Source: Flavobacteriales bacterium (lineage in GTDB: Bacteria > Bacteroidota > Bacteroidia > NS11-12g > UBA955). Taken from it: 17,247 bases of DNA. The stretch lies in NCBI GenBank assembly GCA_947472115.1, contig CANIZU010000019.1, positions 1-17,247 on the forward strand. Reading direction: 5' to 3'. The notes beneath the pieces are model-generated. The model was not told the origin of the DNA. It worked only from the letters and a program-made list of their open reading frames with translations, and did not search any database. Below are positions 1 through 8,250 of the stretch, in pieces (positions within the stretch are counted from its first letter, which is position 1; each line of letters opens with the position of its first letter). The position numbers and the translations under genes were made by a program.

Positions 1-384
1 ACCAAATCGCTTGGCCGCTTTGTCTACTTCCTTGTCGATTTTCTGTCTGATTTTCTCCTGATGATCCTCAAGCAGCACATCGGCACGATAACGCTTTTTG
101 CTGTCTTTGTTGTCGATCATGGGATCACTAAACCCATCCACGTGACCGCTAGCCTTCCAAACCTTGGGGTGCATAAAGATGGCCGCATCAATCCCAACGA
201 TGTTCTGATTGAGCTGGGTCATGGATTTCCACCAATACTGACGCAAATTGTTGCGCAATTCAACGCCATTTTGGCCGTAATCGTAAACAGCGGTTAATCC
301 ACCGTAAATATCACTGGAAGGAAATACGAAACCGTATTCTTTGCAATGGGAAATGACTTTTTCGAAAATCTCTGGGTTACTCAT
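1..384 (-). CDS. glyS: Glycine--tRNA ligase, homodimeric class II type (N-terminal part, truncated by window edge)
   Basis: This enzyme charges tRNA-Gly with glycine in the cytoplasm at the expense of ATP. Only the first 128 residues are inside the window; the reading frame is still open at position 1. The translation begins MSNPEIFEKVISHC and contains stretches typical of the alpha2 (eukaryote/archaea-like, GlyQS-type) enzyme: YGFVFPSSDIYGGL at about residues 17-30, VYDYGQNGVELRNN at 33-46, and WKASGHVDGFSDPMIDNKDS at 76-95, followed by KKRYRAD. These lie around class II motif 1 and the start of the insertion domain. The ATG at 382-384 is the only reasonable start, because an in-frame TGA occurs a few codons upstream. 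The gene follows dcd after 21 bases and is probably cotranscribed with it. Bacteroidota use this single-chain form rather than the GlyQ/GlyS tetramer. The assignment rests on recognising the family sequence; the catalytic motifs 2 and 3 lie outside the window. Confidence 0.93.
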   Translation of the reverse strand, partial: MSNPEIFEKVISHCKEYGFVFPSSDIYGGLTAVYDYGQNGVELRNNLRQYWWKSMTQLNQNIVGIDAAIFMHPKVWKASGHVDGFSDPMIDNKDSKKRYRADVLLEDHQEKIRQKIDKEVDKAAKRFG

Positions 385-405
385 CCGTACCGCAAAGATA
401 GGGCA

Positions 406-942
406 TCAGAATTGGTTCTTCCACATCATGCTTTCCACGGGACGATTGGGCTGACCTGCGTACTTCGCATTTTTCTTACTATTGTAAGGAACCAAAATTT
501 CACCTTGCACTGGGAAATAAATCAATTGACCGATGGGCATGCCTGCATAAACCCTAACTGGCTTTTTAACAGAGATTTCCAAGGTCCAGTTGCCACAAAA
601 ACCCACATCGCCTTTACCTGCCGTGGCGTGGATATCAATCCCCAAACGACCTGTACTGCTCTTGCCTTCCAAAAAGGGAACATGGGCATGGGTTTCGGTA
701 TATTCTAACGTCACTCCCAAATAAAACTGATCTGGCATCAACAAAAAGCCTTCTTCAGGAATATCAAAGTGAGCGATGGTATTGTGTTTTTTTGCATCTA
801 GCTCGGCATCCACGTAAAGGGCCAAATGCTTACCCAAATGGACATCATAACTATTACTGCCCAAGCAGTTACGATCGTAGGGCTCAATCTTAATGGTCCC
901 CAATTCAATTTCGTCCAGGATGCGTTGATCTGATAATATCAT
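406..942 (-). CDS. dcd: dCTP deaminase
   Basis: The protein converts dCTP to dUTP plus ammonia, feeding dTTP synthesis in the cytoplasm. It has 178 residues, slightly shorter than the E. coli enzyme (193) and matching the Bacteroidota form. Visible family features are SYDVHLGKHLALY at residues 31-43, the nucleotide-binding segment EGKSSTGRLGIDIHATAG at 92-109 (with the conserved Arg99), Asp112 in GDVGF, and WTLEIS at 119-124, whose Glu122 corresponds to the catalytic glutamate. PIGQLIYF at 136-143 is also typical, and the C-terminal tail RPVESMMWKNQF is conserved in this group. The start ATG at 940-942 gives the usual MILSD N-terminus. The gene lies 35 bases downstream of a barrel-like protein gene and 21 bases upstream of glyS, all on the same strand. 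Whether it is also a dUTPase (as in the bifunctional DCD-DUT enzymes) cannot be decided by eye. Confidence 0.95.
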   Translation of the reverse strand: MILSDQRILDEIELGTIKIEPYDRNCLGSNSYDVHLGKHLALYVDAELDAKKHNTIAHFDIPEEGFLLMPDQFYLGVTLEYTETHAHVPFLEGKSSTGRLGIDIHATAGKGDVGFCGNWTLEISVKKPVRVYAGMPIGQLIYFPVQGEILVPYNSKKNAKYAGQPNRPVESMMWKNQF

Positions 943-952
943 AATAGAAAGG

Positions 953-960
953 CAAATATA
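953..960 (-). promoter_or_regulatory. Possible Bacteroidota -7 element upstream of dcd
   Basis: On the minus strand the eight bases read TATATTTG, an exact match to the Bacteroidota -7 consensus TAnnTTTG, ending 10 bases before the dcd ATG. This would give a leader of only a few bases. No good TTTG/TTG -33 element is visible at the expected spacing, and the region is AT-rich, so a chance match is possible. It could let dcd-glyS be transcribed independently of the upstream barrel gene. Confidence 0.25.
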
Positions 961-977
961 AATAATTGATTGTTTAC

Positions 978-1985
978 TTATCGAGAGACATCGTTCATGT
1001 CGCCGATTTTTTTGACGTAGGTAAACGACGGGATAAAATAGAACTTGTTCGTTGGACCCATCACGAAGGACTGACTTTCATAGCTCACCTGTCCCGGAAT
1101 CTTGTCCCACACGGGAACGTTGGCATCATAAGCATATTGATCGCCATGCTCCCAGTAGCTGCTCACACCAAACGACCAAGCCGTTGTTCGCTGTTTGTGC
1201 CCGATGATTCTGAATTGCAACGACGTAAACAATGTACTGCGATGCAGATTCGCATCAACGGCAATATTTTTTGCCACGTAGTCCATCTTCGCAGCATCGT
1301 AAATATAATCTGTGTAAGACGATGCAAACTGTCGCACCCGATTGTTAAACCAAGCCTCGCCAACAAAATAAAAATTCGGAGTGATGCTATACATGCCCGA
1401 CAAATTCGTTACCGCGTGATTGCCATCCAAATCGCTCGATTGCAATATCCCTAGACCCAAACTAATATTATTTTTTGTACTGCCCAGCGTATACATGCCG
1501 TAAAGGGTATTCAACCACATCGTATTACTCGCTTTGGTAAACACACTAAAGCCGGCGATATCGCCAACAGCCAAAGTATGATTTTTTCGCAAAGGCATAG
1601 AATATTTTGGCGTAACATACATAAAAAGCGGAAAAGCATAACCAATTCCCATCCCAAAATTATCAGTGATACCCACTTGAATATCATTCAAAAGGAGATC
1701 GTAGTTTTGGTAGTAAAACGATCCTTTATTGATTGGATAAGCCGATGGCGCAAAGATATATCGTGAGCTATGGTGATTCATTTGGGCGATAGAATCCTGT
1801 ACCGAAAGCACCTTTTTTGGAATGGTAGGCAGCGCTGGAAGCTTTACAATTTTTCTTCTTGTACTGTCTTTGGGCGATGCGATTTCTTCCTCTTCATCGG
1901 GCGTAGCGGACTGATTCACTTGCGCTTGAGACGACAAACTGAGGGCTGCGAGTTGCAGCACAAAAATCCACTTGAGTTTTTTCAT
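978..1985 (-). CDS. Outer-membrane beta-barrel-like protein with N-terminal signal peptide
   Basis: This is an exported protein of 335 residues from the chosen start. The ATG at 1983-1985 begins MKKLKWIFVLQLAALS, a classic signal peptide ending in SSQAQ. An upstream in-frame ATG at 2006 would add seven residues (MELSREI) before it and is less likely. The mature protein starts with an acidic and proline-rich linker (DEEEE at about residues 31-35, then LPALPTIPKK). From about residue 75 on it has alternating aromatic and polar strands with turns, such as FAPSAYPINKGSFYYQNYDL, GITDNFGMGIGYAFPLFMYV and LSGMYSITPNFYFVGEAWF, as in outer-membrane barrels. It resembles a widespread uncharacterised Bacteroidota family with a 'FAPSA...KKG..YYQN...GITDNF' signature; that is a memory-based impression. 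Function is unknown. Its stop is 35 bases before dcd, so it may head an operon with dcd and glyS. There is no TonB box or plug domain. Confidence 0.72.
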   Translation of the reverse strand: MKKLKWIFVLQLAALSLSSQAQVNQSATPDEEEEIASPKDSTRRKIVKLPALPTIPKKVLSVQDSIAQMNHHSSRYIFAPSAYPINKGSFYYQNYDLLLNDIQVGITDNFGMGIGYAFPLFMYVTPKYSMPLRKNHTLAVGDIAGFSVFTKASNTMWLNTLYGMYTLGSTKNNISLGLGILQSSDLDGNHAVTNLSGMYSITPNFYFVGEAWFNNRVRQFASSYTDYIYDAAKMDYVAKNIAVDANLHRSTLFTSLQFRIIGHKQRTTAWSFGVSSYWEHGDQYAYDANVPVWDKIPGQVSYESQSFVMGPTNKFYFIPSFTYVKKIGDMNDVSR

Positions 1986-2060
1986 GATTTCCCTTGATAA
2001 TTCCATGTAAAATTACCCCTTACCCGATTGCGAAAATAGGACATTTGTCATCTTGGTAGA

Positions 2061-2083
2061 GAACATGTATCATGTGTATGTTC
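2061..2083. promoter_or_regulatory. Dyad in divergent intergenic region, possible operator
   Basis: GAACAT at 2061-2066 and ATGTTC at 2078-2083 are perfect inverted arms, with 11 bases between them that contain a second small dyad (ACATG-TAT-CATGT). The dyad sits between two divergent genes, about 75 bases from the barrel gene start and about 145 bases from the type A cargo gene start. No regulator is encoded in the window, and six-base arms can arise by chance. The rest of the gap (1986-2228) shows no gene; a T-run ending in TTTTG lies at 2178-2182 and could be part of a rightward promoter. Confidence 0.22.
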
Positions 2084-2228
2084 CACAAATTCTGTTGGAG
2101 TCCAAATTATGGATCAATAGCCCTGAAACCCTAACTTCGGATGTTTGATTTAAGGGAGATGTCAATTTCTGTGTTTTTTTTGCATTTAGCCCTGTGAAAA
2201 AAGGAATTATTGTTTTAATTTGTTGACA

Positions 2229-3941
2229 ATGAACAATCTAATCATGCATAGAATCAAATATTTCATACTTATCGCACTATTTTTCTTGGGTAATCCTCAT
2301 GTTTTTGGACAATGCCAACAATACAACCTAAGTATCAGTTACGATAGGCAACTGTATCACATCACTCCGGAATTATCTCACAACGGAGTATTTACCTACA
2401 AAGGCATTTGGTACACTGATTCCATTGCCGTAGATCAGAAACAGCACATCTCCTCATACAAATGTTTGATCATCAAATATGATAACACCGGCAATATCGT
2501 CACCCAAATGAATTTGACTTTACCCATACCGAACCCCGCCCAAAACCTTCGCTTAGATCCCAGCACAGGTGGTTTGGTATTTGTGCTCACGACCTCTGAC
2601 AAAATGTACAAAATCAACAATTCACTGAGCGTGGATGCCAAGGACAAGTCGGTCATAGGAATAGTTCGCATCGATTCAAACTTGAGCAATGTGCAGTTTG
2701 TTAAAATCGCCGAGACCCCTAACAATCAAAGTATTCGCGAAGGCGAGAATGACATTTATTGCACCAAAACAGGAGCAACCATGTCTATTTTCGTTAACAA
2801 GAAATTGTACTTAAACAACGGAGATTCCATCAAACCCAGCAGTATTTGTGACATTTATTCGCTGCAATTAGATGCTAATTTCAACATCGTGAAAAAAACG
2901 CTTTTGGCCCAACCCGACGTAAACATTTTAGGTCAAGGCATACTCAATACACCCCAAGGATTTTATTATTTCTTTAAGTATTATAAATCTATCAATGTTC
3001 CTGCAACCAGCCAATTGTATTCCAATACCCTCCGAAAATCGAATCCCGGTCTTGGTGTCGATGGTTGGGATTATTTGATCATCAAAGAAGCAAACAATCA
3101 AATCGTATCAAGTTACACTTTTGGCTGTCCTAGTGGCGTTACTAGTCTGGGTGGACAATCTAATTTTCATTATGCGAACAACCGTTTTTATTTCCCTCAC
3201 TACAATTTGGGACAGGAATTTTACGACAATAAAATGAAACAGTTAGTAGCACCTTTGGCAGGGCGAAATTCATTGGCAATTTTTGACACTGCTTTTAATA
3301 TCACCAAACTCAACGCATTGATAGACAAACCAGACAACACAAATGTGGGGATGAGTTTACTAAAATCTTCAAATAACGAAATCATTCTCGTAGCCAACTC
3401 GGACAGTACTTTTGATTTTAATGGAAAAACGTATACTCCACAAAGCAATCCAGACCCCACGCACTTGAATGTTTTCTTCTCTGTGATCGGCGATTCGATA
3501 CAATACCTTCGTTCCCAAAATACGATCAATTACAGGTGCTTTTTCACTGATTATTCCAATAAATCAGCGACTTTCAATCTATACAGGTATCCCGGTAAAA
3601 CAGTTACGTCCACCAACGGGATGATTTTAAACACCCCACTATACAAGCAAAATCTATGGATTGTAAAAATTTGTTTGCCTGGCGCCAATACGACGGGGCT
3701 TGAAACCCTGAAGCCGAAGTGTTATCCAAACCCTTTAAGTCAAGGCTTATTACATGTTGATGCGACACAACCCATCCAATCAATTGTTGTAATGACGATG
3801 CAAGGTCAAGTAGTATACGAGCAATCGCCCAATGTCGCAAAAACTGTTTTGAACTTGGAAAACCTTCCCGCCGGCAATTATTTGGTAAGAGCACAGCTTG
3901 CAAATAGCATCAGCACCCAGAAAATTATCGTTTTGAAATAA
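2229..3941 (+). CDS. Secreted protein with T9SS type A sorting domain
   Basis: This 570-residue protein is predicted to be exported through Sec and then secreted across the outer membrane by T9SS. The ATG at 2229 was chosen over a TTG at 2220; a third option, ATG at 2244, starts MHRIKYFILIALFFLG and gives the tightest signal peptide, ending at VFGQ. The body is uncharacterised but has repeated strand-turn units with lines such as NSDSTFDFNGKTYTPQ and DGWDYLIIKE, loosely like the SBBP-type propeller proteins of Bacteroidota. The last ~80 residues form a type A tail: LKPKCYPNPLSQGLLHVD, then IVVMTMQGQVVY, then LENLPAGNYLVR and the lysine-ending QKIIVLK. This tail is removed when the protein is attached to the surface or released. 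The gene is followed after 38 bases by a small exported barrel-like protein on the same strand. Substrate or binding partner is unknown. Confidence 0.85.
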   Translation: MNNLIMHRIKYFILIALFFLGNPHVFGQCQQYNLSISYDRQLYHITPELSHNGVFTYKGIWYTDSIAVDQKQHISSYKCLIIKYDNTGNIVTQMNLTLPIPNPAQNLRLDPSTGGLVFVLTTSDKMYKINNSLSVDAKDKSVIGIVRIDSNLSNVQFVKIAETPNNQSIREGENDIYCTKTGATMSIFVNKKLYLNNGDSIKPSSICDIYSLQLDANFNIVKKTLLAQPDVNILGQGILNTPQGFYYFFKYYKSINVPATSQLYSNTLRKSNPGLGVDGWDYLIIKEANNQIVSSYTFGCPSGVTSLGGQSNFHYANNRFYFPHYNLGQEFYDNKMKQLVAPLAGRNSLAIFDTAFNITKLNALIDKPDNTNVGMSLLKSSNNEIILVANSDSTFDFNGKTYTPQSNPDPTHLNVFFSVIGDSIQYLRSQNTINYRCFFTDYSNKSATFNLYRYPGKTVTSTNGMILNTPLYKQNLWIVKICLPGANTTGLETLKPKCYPNPLSQGLLHVDATQPIQSIVVMTMQGQVVYEQSPNVAKTVLNLENLPAGNYLVRAQLANSISTQKIIVLK

Positions 3942-3979
3942 TCCACTAACGTAGAACATCGTCAAACATATTCCCAGTC

Positions 3980-4705
3980 ATGAAATATCAGTTAATAACG
4001 AGCATTTTAGTACTCGGTGTGAGTTTGACATCAAACCTATTTGGACAAACTTCAACATTACACAATTCCGATACTTTTTCAAATTCCAAAGTTTTAAAAA
4101 ATACCTTATCAATTGGAATATCGAATATCAATTTTTTTGATAATACCAAGGCTTCATGGAGCACAAAATCAAGAGATTATTATGGCCTAATTGGAAGTTT
4201 CAGTTTATCCTATAAAAGGAAGATGAATAAAAATTATTTTTATTCAATGAATGTAACTCCGTTTTTGCGGAACGGATATTATGCGCCCTGGAAATCAGAC
4301 TATGAAAAAGGCAATCTATTAAGCAGAGCATTTGGGATTGCTTCTGTTGATTTTGGCAGGAGTTCTAGAACAATCAAATTCCGAAATTTTGCGTTTGGAT
4401 CAGATTATAGTGTTAAATTCTTGTATCGTTTTGGCACAGGGGATGAAATTTTTTTAGAATCATATTCTAGTTCAGTCAACTATGCATCTGAAGAAGTTAA
4501 TTTTTCAGGTGTAGGCCTTGGCGCAACGACAAATTTCCATTTTATTATCTCAAACCGAATAACTTTTTCTTTGGAGACAGGTTTTTGTCATGTTTTTGAA
4601 AATGGAAAGTATGAAGAACTCTCACCACCTTTTTTTGAATATTATCAATATACTCCACCAAAAAACATGCTTGTTTTCCAACCTAAAATCGGGATTTTGT
4701 TTTGA
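3980..4705 (+). CDS. Small exported beta-barrel-like protein, unknown function
   Basis: I do not recognise a named family. The 241-residue product begins MKYQLITSILVLGVSLTSN with a signal peptide likely cut after LFGQ (residues 20-23). The rest is rich in alternating aromatic and polar residues in short strands: YYGLIGSFSLSYKRKMNKN, YFYSMNVTPFL, FSGVGLGATTNFHFIIS, ITFSLETGFCHVF. The protein ends in phenylalanine (KIGILF), as outer-membrane barrels often do. This suggests an eight-strand-sized outer-membrane barrel or opacity-like protein, which is inference. It has no T9SS tail. It lies 38 bases after the type A cargo gene, so the two are probably cotranscribed. It is noticeably AT-rich. It lacks the features I would expect of PorP/SprF, the barrel partner of type B cargo. 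Confidence 0.7.
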   Translation: MKYQLITSILVLGVSLTSNLFGQTSTLHNSDTFSNSKVLKNTLSIGISNINFFDNTKASWSTKSRDYYGLIGSFSLSYKRKMNKNYFYSMNVTPFLRNGYYAPWKSDYEKGNLLSRAFGIASVDFGRSSRTIKFRNFAFGSDYSVKFLYRFGTGDEIFLESYSSSVNYASEEVNFSGVGLGATTNFHFIISNRITFSLETGFCHVFENGKYEELSPPFFEYYQYTPPKNMLVFQPKIGILF

Positions 4706-4730
4706 TAAAAACCGCGAATATCAATACTGC

Positions 4731-4771
4731 GTTGAACGTAGAAATCCTTCCCATCGGGAATTGTCTTCAAC
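4731..4771 (+). terminator. Nested inverted repeats after the small barrel gene, weak terminator candidate
   Basis: An outer pair GTTGAA (4731-4736) and TTCAAC (4766-4771) encloses a compact inner hairpin TTCCC-ATC-GGGAA (4748-4760). It starts 25 bases after the stop codon of the preceding gene. No U-run follows, so an intrinsic terminator is doubtful; it could instead be an mRNA 3'-end structure. The rest of the gap (4772-4941) shows no gene and no clear promoter. Confidence 0.25.
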
Positions 4772-4941
4772 CAGTTAATTTATAGAATCTAAGTACCATG
4801 TCACGAACGGAACGGCTGTAGAAGTGCGAATTTGCTGGACTATGCCATTACGCGATTCACATGATTAGGCAACGAAATACACATAAAATACATCAAACTA
4901 ATTGGTGATTCGTTGAGGGTCAAATAATCACAAATAATCCA

Positions 4942-7900
4942 ATGAAATTCAAAGCAATTCTATTCCATATTTTTTCTGTTTTTTTAGTAACAGAGGCCTC
5001 TGCCCAATACACTTATCCAATTTACGGTGGATTATTCATCACAGGAGCTGAAAATATAGTATCCTTTCACAGTGAGAGCAGTCAGAGTGTGCGGATTACT
5101 AATTATAATAATTACGATACAACCATCAGTTTAACAGCCAACAAGCCGATGGATTTAATGTTGTACAAAAAGTTTTTCACCATCTCTGTCGGGAGCAGAA
5201 ATACAATTCTTAAACGCACATTGTTTGCACTTTCGGGTAAGCCTATAACAATAACAACACTAAATATATGGGGATCACGAGCATCTGAAACAAAACAAAC
5301 GGGATTAGGCCCAACAGGCTCATATCAATCCATTGAGAAGTCAAGCTGTGGAAGCCAATATGTTTTATATCATCCCAAAACGTGTCATGAGTCGTATGTC
5401 TCGTCATTAAAACAATATCAAGATTATCCATATTGTTTTACTGTTGTTGCCTTTGAAGATCAAACAGAAGTTCAATTTGATTTAAACTTTGACACTGATT
5501 TGGGCCGAAAATTTACCAAGACATTAAATCGAGGTGAGACATTTCAGATGTTGATTAAGTATCCTAGTACATCCTACCCATACAAGAATGATGAATGGAA
5601 ATTACACATCGTAAATGGCGGTAAAATCACATCTTCCAATTGCAATAAAAAACTTGCAGTATTTTCCAATAATTTTGGATTTGGATTCACAACGAGTCAT
5701 AATTGGTTTCAAATTGATAAGGGCGTTTATCCAAATGACGGTATAGAAATCGAACAGTTGCACCCGATAAAATCTTGGGGCTATGAGTTTGTTGTAGTAT
5801 CGGAAGGCAAGAGCCACTTGGGGAATACCTATCATCTATTTAGTTTCAAAGACAATACGATATGGATCAATGGTAAAATGACGACCATTGATAAGGATAC
5901 GGTCATTGCAGATACTGTTTTTTATAAACCCCTTTTCATACAATCCCTCAAGCCCATTGCGATTACCCAATATGTCTCTGGAGCAAAAAATTTATTGGCA
6001 GATGGCGCGCCAGATGATAAAGTCTACGCCAACGTTTTGGACTTTGCTAGTATTCCTCCAACGAATGCCTTAACGAAAGAAATTTCACTACCCATACCAA
6101 CGAAAGTAGGAACCAATCAGATGAATCGTGCGGTGGTGTTTTCTCCGGGCAATAATAAAATTGAGGTAAATGGCAAATCCTATACTCTGACCAAAAAGTT
6201 CGGCACTATCTATTGGGGATCCATCCAAAACACCAAGCAGGATGTTATCAATATAAAATCCTCCACAGGGTTCAATGGGTATTTTATTCATACCAAGTCC
6301 AGTGACACTTTTGATATTTATGATCAACGATCCTTCGCTGCGGGTGTAATGACCTTATATTCCGGCTGGGATTCATTGCAATCGCGCATACGAGTGAATA
6401 AGCAGGGTGCTCATTGGTATGGGGTGGATGATACGGGCGTTGCGGTTGCTTGCGTAGGTGCAAACACCAATTTTGCCTTGGAGGCGGGTTTGCGAAAATT
6501 GCAAAAGATTACCTGTTACATTGATGGAAAACTCGCAAGTAAATCCGCGGATTTTGATTGGAAGTTCACCGATACCGGTAAAGTGAAGATTACCTATAAT
6601 TATGAATTCGGTGATTATGGCTGCGACAGCGGGGTCCAGTTTTCAGTCAGTCGTTGGATAAAAATATACAAAAATGTAGATCGCAAGCCATTCTCAGATA
6701 CCACAGTATGCGCCGGAGATACCCTTCGATTTCTTTCAAACAAAGATTATTTGTCCAAGGTAAAGTGGTTTAGTCCCACCACCAAAATCACTTGCGATAC
6801 CTGTAGAACGTTAACTTACATCGCCAAGCCCAATGCAAAAAGCAAATATTTGCTCACCATCCAAAAGCCTGCATGCAATGCCTTTAACGACACGTTTTCT
6901 ATTCAGGTGAGGGATTCGTTAAGGATTGATATTCCGCATGATTCCATCTATTGCATGGGAGATACCTTAAGGGCCTTTTTGTCGGGCAGCGGCGGCCTTT
7001 CGAATCAATATATGTGGTCGTATACATTCAATGGTGATCCGGTGCAATTGAATCACAAAATGAAGGAATCTGGCCAGTGGTCAATTATGCTCTCGGATGG
7101 TTGCACGAAGAAGCCTTTAGTAAAGACATTTGACGTTTATGTTGACACGACCCAGTTAAAGGTTGGCACAATTGCTGATTCGATGTGCAAGGGTATGAAG
7201 GTGTTTGATTTGAATGCGGTGAACGTCAGTCCGAAAGGCGGGAAATGGTATACGGAAGGGTCAACACTGAATTCTGTAACCTCTGTAAGACTTGATTCAA
7301 TGTCGATTTACCCCAAACATGTAACTCTCAACTATTTTTATCAAAACAGCAATACCGGCTGTGTGCTTAACCATGCCGATTCTTTTTGGGTAAGCGACAC
7401 TTTGAAAACGGCTTTGGGCCGGATTGACGGCATCTGTAAAGAGACCAAGCTTTGGGATGCGCCGAAGGAGTTCAAATCTGCCAGCGCAGGTGTTTGGTAC
7501 TCGCCCACTGCGGGTTTAGCCATTGATAGTGTGGGTCGCATCAATCCTCAAAACTCTGTGGCGGGCACGTTCAAGGTTAACAAACACTATACAAATAGCC
7601 AAGGCTGCGATTATCAAAGCGAAGGACAGATCAGCATCGCACCAGCGGTGTTGAGCATCAGCGGTACATTGAGCGCCACATCGGGCAAAGTGCCATTGAA
7701 GGTGAACTTTGAAGGACAAAACAGCATCGTGGTCACCACAGAATACAAATGGATTTTTGGAGACACCAAACAATCGCCTAAGGATACCGCTTGGGGCGCA
7801 TTGGCTAGCTACACCTATAACGATACCGGCCGATATTACCCAAAGCTCATTGGCGTAGTGGGTGGCTGCAGAGACACCATCAATTTGGGCGTGGTGAATG

Positions 7901-8169
7901 CCCGATTGCTCAGCACGAAACAATTGGGTGAGAATCTCACGGTGAACCTTTACCCCAACCCCAGCGGAGCGGGCAATGAGGTGATATTGAAGATTGCCAA
8001 CAACAAGCAATCCCGAAACGTAAATGTATACAACGCCGTAGGCAGCAAGGTATCATCGCATCGCATCGAAAAAGGTCAACAGCAAATCACCCTCACGGCT
8101 CCATCATCAGGAATTTACTTTATTGAATTAGAGGGCACTGGAAATCAAATCAAGTGGGTGGTGGAGTGA
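4942..8169 (+). CDS. IgGFc-binding-domain protein with PKD-like domain and T9SS type A tail
   Basis: This 1075-residue secreted protein starts MKFKAILFHIFSVFLVTEAS, with cleavage expected after SAQ at residue 22. Residues ~120-400 match the bacterial IgGFc-binding N-terminal domain: a strand GETFQMLI (198-205), NGGKITSSNCNKKLAVFSNN (225-244, the 'G..I.S....iaVfs' pattern), and DGIEIEQLHPIKSWGYEFVV (266-285, the 'eQl.P...wG.efvv' pattern). The middle (about 560-890) has repeated cysteine-containing Ig-like units such as DTTVCAGDTLRF and DSIYCMGDTLRAF. A PKD-like domain (about 903-983) shows YKWIFGDTKQSP and YTYNDTGRY. The C-terminus is a type A sorting domain (about 993-1075): LTVNLYPNPSGAG, VNVYNAVGSKV, SSGIYFIELEG. 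Known relatives of this N-terminal domain are associated with adhesion to extracellular glycoproteins, but whether this one binds IgG Fc is unknown. It stands 236 bases from its upstream neighbour and probably has its own promoter. GC content rises sharply toward the 3' end. Confidence 0.88.
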   Translation: MKFKAILFHIFSVFLVTEASAQYTYPIYGGLFITGAENIVSFHSESSQSVRITNYNNYDTTISLTANKPMDLMLYKKFFTISVGSRNTILKRTLFALSGKPITITTLNIWGSRASETKQTGLGPTGSYQSIEKSSCGSQYVLYHPKTCHESYVSSLKQYQDYPYCFTVVAFEDQTEVQFDLNFDTDLGRKFTKTLNRGETFQMLIKYPSTSYPYKNDEWKLHIVNGGKITSSNCNKKLAVFSNNFGFGFTTSHNWFQIDKGVYPNDGIEIEQLHPIKSWGYEFVVVSEGKSHLGNTYHLFSFKDNTIWINGKMTTIDKDTVIADTVFYKPLFIQSLKPIAITQYVSGAKNLLADGAPDDKVYANVLDFASIPPTNALTKEISLPIPTKVGTNQMNRAVVFSPGNNKIEVNGKSYTLTKKFGTIYWGSIQNTKQDVINIKSSTGFNGYFIHTKSSDTFDIYDQRSFAAGVMTLYSGWDSLQSRIRVNKQGAHWYGVDDTGVAVACVGANTNFALEAGLRKLQKITCYIDGKLASKSADFDWKFTDTGKVKITYNYEFGDYGCDSGVQFSVSRWIKIYKNVDRKPFSDTTVCAGDTLRFLSNKDYLSKVKWFSPTTKITCDTCRTLTYIAKPNAKSKYLLTIQKPACNAFNDTFSIQVRDSLRIDIPHDSIYCMGDTLRAFLSGSGGLSNQYMWSYTFNGDPVQLNHKMKESGQWSIMLSDGCTKKPLVKTFDVYVDTTQLKVGTIADSMCKGMKVFDLNAVNVSPKGGKWYTEGSTLNSVTSVRLDSMSIYPKHVTLNYFYQNSNTGCVLNHADSFWVSDTLKTALGRIDGICKETKLWDAPKEFKSASAGVWYSPTAGLAIDSVGRINPQNSVAGTFKVNKHYTNSQGCDYQSEGQISIAPAVLSISGTLSATSGKVPLKVNFEGQNSIVVTTEYKWIFGDTKQSPKDTAWGALASYTYNDTGRYYPKLIGVVGGCRDTINLGVVNARLLSTKQLGENLTVNLYPNPSGAGNEVILKIANNKQSRNVNVYNAVGSKVSSHRIEKGQQQITLTAPSSGIYFIELEGTGNQIKWVVE

Positions 8170-8250
8170 TTCTGAACTACTCTCATCCTAAATACTCAAT
8201 GTAACCATTGTTTAACCTCCATAGGCATTTTTGATTTGCCTCTAATATTA

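Noticed and set aside
346..708. Plus-strand open frame of 120 codons across the glyS-dcd junction
   Set aside because: Both strands here are explained by strongly conserved glyS and dcd sequences on the minus strand; the plus-strand translation is nonsense-like.
966..1454. Plus-strand open frame of 162 codons opposite the barrel-like protein gene
   Set aside because: It lies within the 978-1985 minus-strand gene, has no recognisable domain or signal peptide, and its composition is that of an antisense shadow.
2118..2194. TAGCCCTG occurring at 2118-2125 and 2187-2194
   Set aside because: An eight-base repeat within about 220 bases is expected by chance at a substantial rate.
7516..8010. Minus-strand open frame of 164 codons inside the IgGFc-domain gene
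   Set aside because: It overlaps the clear PKD and sorting-tail coding region on the other strand. The higher GC there lowers stop-codon frequency, which explains the long frame.
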